From: Frankia alni ACN14a
Lineage (GTDB): Bacteria > Actinomycetota > Actinomycetes > Frankiales > Frankiaceae
Length of the DNA: 64,000 bases
NCBI RefSeq assembly: GCF_000058485.1
Contig: NC_008278.1
Coordinates: forward strand, 5,140,962-5,204,961
Direction of reading: 5' to 3'
Below the pieces are notes generated by a model that was not told the origin of the DNA, made no database searches, and worked only from the letters and a program-made list of their open reading frames with translations. Position numbers and translations under genes: made by a program. Positions 63,176-64,000 of the stretch are shown in pieces. Each line of letters starts with the position of its first letter. Position 1 is the stretch's first letter.

Positions 63176-64000
63176 ATGACGACGGTTCCCCTGCGGACCC
63201 TGCATCCGCGGCACGGCATCCACGAACCGACCAGCGGCACGCTCGCCCGCGCGGCCGGCTCGGTCCGCCGCACCACCACGATCGACATGCTGCGCCCCGA
63301 GGGGTTCGGCGGCCCGCTGCACCTCGTCGGCCGGGGCCGCGACCTGCGTACCGCCGACGACCGGCCGGGCGGCGCCGGGAGGACCGGCGAGTGGCCGGGC
63401 GAACGGCCGGACGGCGACAGGGTGGACGGCGACAGGGTGGACGGCGCTGCAGCGGGCGCCGAGGTGCTGGGCGAGGCGGCGGTGCACGCCGTGGTGGACT
63501 TCACCGCCGGGCGGGAGCTGCGCCAGATCACCAGCGACCCGGCGCGGCCGGCGCTGACCGGGCTGGTCGGACGCTCGGTCGCCGCGGGCTTCCGATCGCG
63601 CCTCGACGAGGTCGACCCGGCGCTGGCCACCGAGGAGAACCTGCTCTACCTGCTGCTCGACGACCTGCCCGGCGCGGCGCTCGTCTCCGGCCACGCCTAC
63701 GGCGCCGCCGCGCAGGAGGCGCGGGAGACCGGCAGTCCGGCGATCCCGCCCCTGCGCCAGGGCGACTACCGCCACGTCGCGGACCTGTGCGCGGGCTTCG
63801 CCACGGGTGGGACGATCATGAACGAGGTCGAGGCGTTCGGCCACTCCCCCGTGGTGACCGGTCCGATCGCCCCGTCGCTCGATCGCCCCGGCGACCCGCT
63901 GGCCTGGCACGACACCCCGCCGCTGCCTGCGCGCGGCATGCGCCGGGCGCGCCGGGTCGACGTCCGCCTCGACGGCTCCGCCGCCCGGGCCCACGTCGAC
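63176..64000 (+). CDS. DUF2889-like protein, C-terminus cut by window edge (275 aa visible)
   Basis: The frame is open from ATG 63176 to the window end. LHPRHGIHEPTSGTLARAAG, VRRTTTIDMLRPEGFGGPL, LLYLLLDDLPGAALVSGHAY and HVADLCAGFATGGTIM resemble actinobacterial DUF2889 proteins, whose function is not known; the assignment is from memory. A short DGDRVDG repeat at about residues 80-92 interrupts the first domain. AAGGGAGGTG lies ten bases upstream; a three-codon frame (63168-63179) overlaps the start. It is probably controlled by the promoter/operator at 63013-63059. Confidence 0.7.
   Translation, partial: MTTVPLRTLHPRHGIHEPTSGTLARAAGSVRRTTTIDMLRPEGFGGPLHLVGRGRDLRTADDRPGGAGRTGEWPGERPDGDRVDGDRVDGAAAGAEVLGEAAVHAVVDFTAGRELRQITSDPARPALTGLVGRSVAAGFRSRLDEVDPALATEENLLYLLLDDLPGAALVSGHAYGAAAQEARETGSPAIPPLRQGDYRHVADLCAGFATGGTIMNEVEAFGHSPVVTGPIAPSLDRPGDPLAWHDTPPLPARGMRRARRVDVRLDGSAARAHVD

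Overview
The window is a 64 kb piece of very GC-rich actinobacterial chromosome. GTG starts, ATGA/GTGA overlaps between genes, F420-type luciferase-like oxidoreductases, a LytR-CpsA-Psr protein, DevS-type kinase, large CoA-transferase and crotonase sets and a long bacterial collagen fit a Frankia-like member of the Frankiales. The genus is inference. I count 51 protein-coding genes, one doubtful and one cut by the right edge. I see no rRNA, tRNA, intact insertion sequence, prophage or CRISPR array.

Layout. 1-16.5 kb: a DevS-like histidine kinase; a membrane protein beside a divergent TetR gene; an FAD monooxygenase and TetR pair around a perfect operator palindrome; a DUF427/SpoIIE-phosphatase pair; zinc alcohol, aldehyde and epimerase-type dehydrogenases; LysR and LytR-CpsA-Psr genes; a repeat-bearing hypothetical gene. 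16.9-36 kb: an acyl-CoA catabolism island with a double-length CoA-transferase, a thiolase-like/crotonase fusion, a seven-gene minus-strand operon (dienoyl-CoA isomerase, two enoyl-CoA hydratases, APH-type kinase, acyl-CoA dehydrogenase, alpha-methylacyl-CoA racemase, thioesterase II), two SDRs, an F420 oxidoreductase, a SnoaL-like protein, another hydratase and an aldo-keto reductase. An 18-bp motif of the form AGTNNACTNAGTNNACTA lies upstream of at least three of these transcription units. 36-45 kb: membrane acyltransferase, tandem thioesterase paralogues, a second SpoIIE phosphatase, MerR, a DHA2 exporter with divergent TetR, and a glycosyltransferase. 45.4-48 kb: an 850-residue secreted collagen-like protein. 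48.3-61.1 kb: a nine-gene minus-strand cluster of three luciferase-like flavin monooxygenases, one FAD hydroxylase and a complete oligopeptide-type ABC transporter, with a divergent LysR gene. 61.2-64 kb: an Rv1855c-type F420 oxidoreductase, a TetR gene and a DUF2889-like gene behind a promoter/operator.

How the genes may work together. The adjacent APH-type kinase and ACAD10/11-type dehydrogenase suggest 4-hydroxyacyl-CoA handling of the LvaA/LvaC kind, inside a unit that can also racemise 2-methyl branches and move double bonds. The 48-61 kb cluster looks like a LysR-controlled import and oxidative-cleavage system for a sulfur- or nitrogen-containing compound; its substrate cannot be read from sequence. 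Convergent gene ends often carry strong hairpins without U-tracts. Short tandem duplications repeatedly sit across stop codons.
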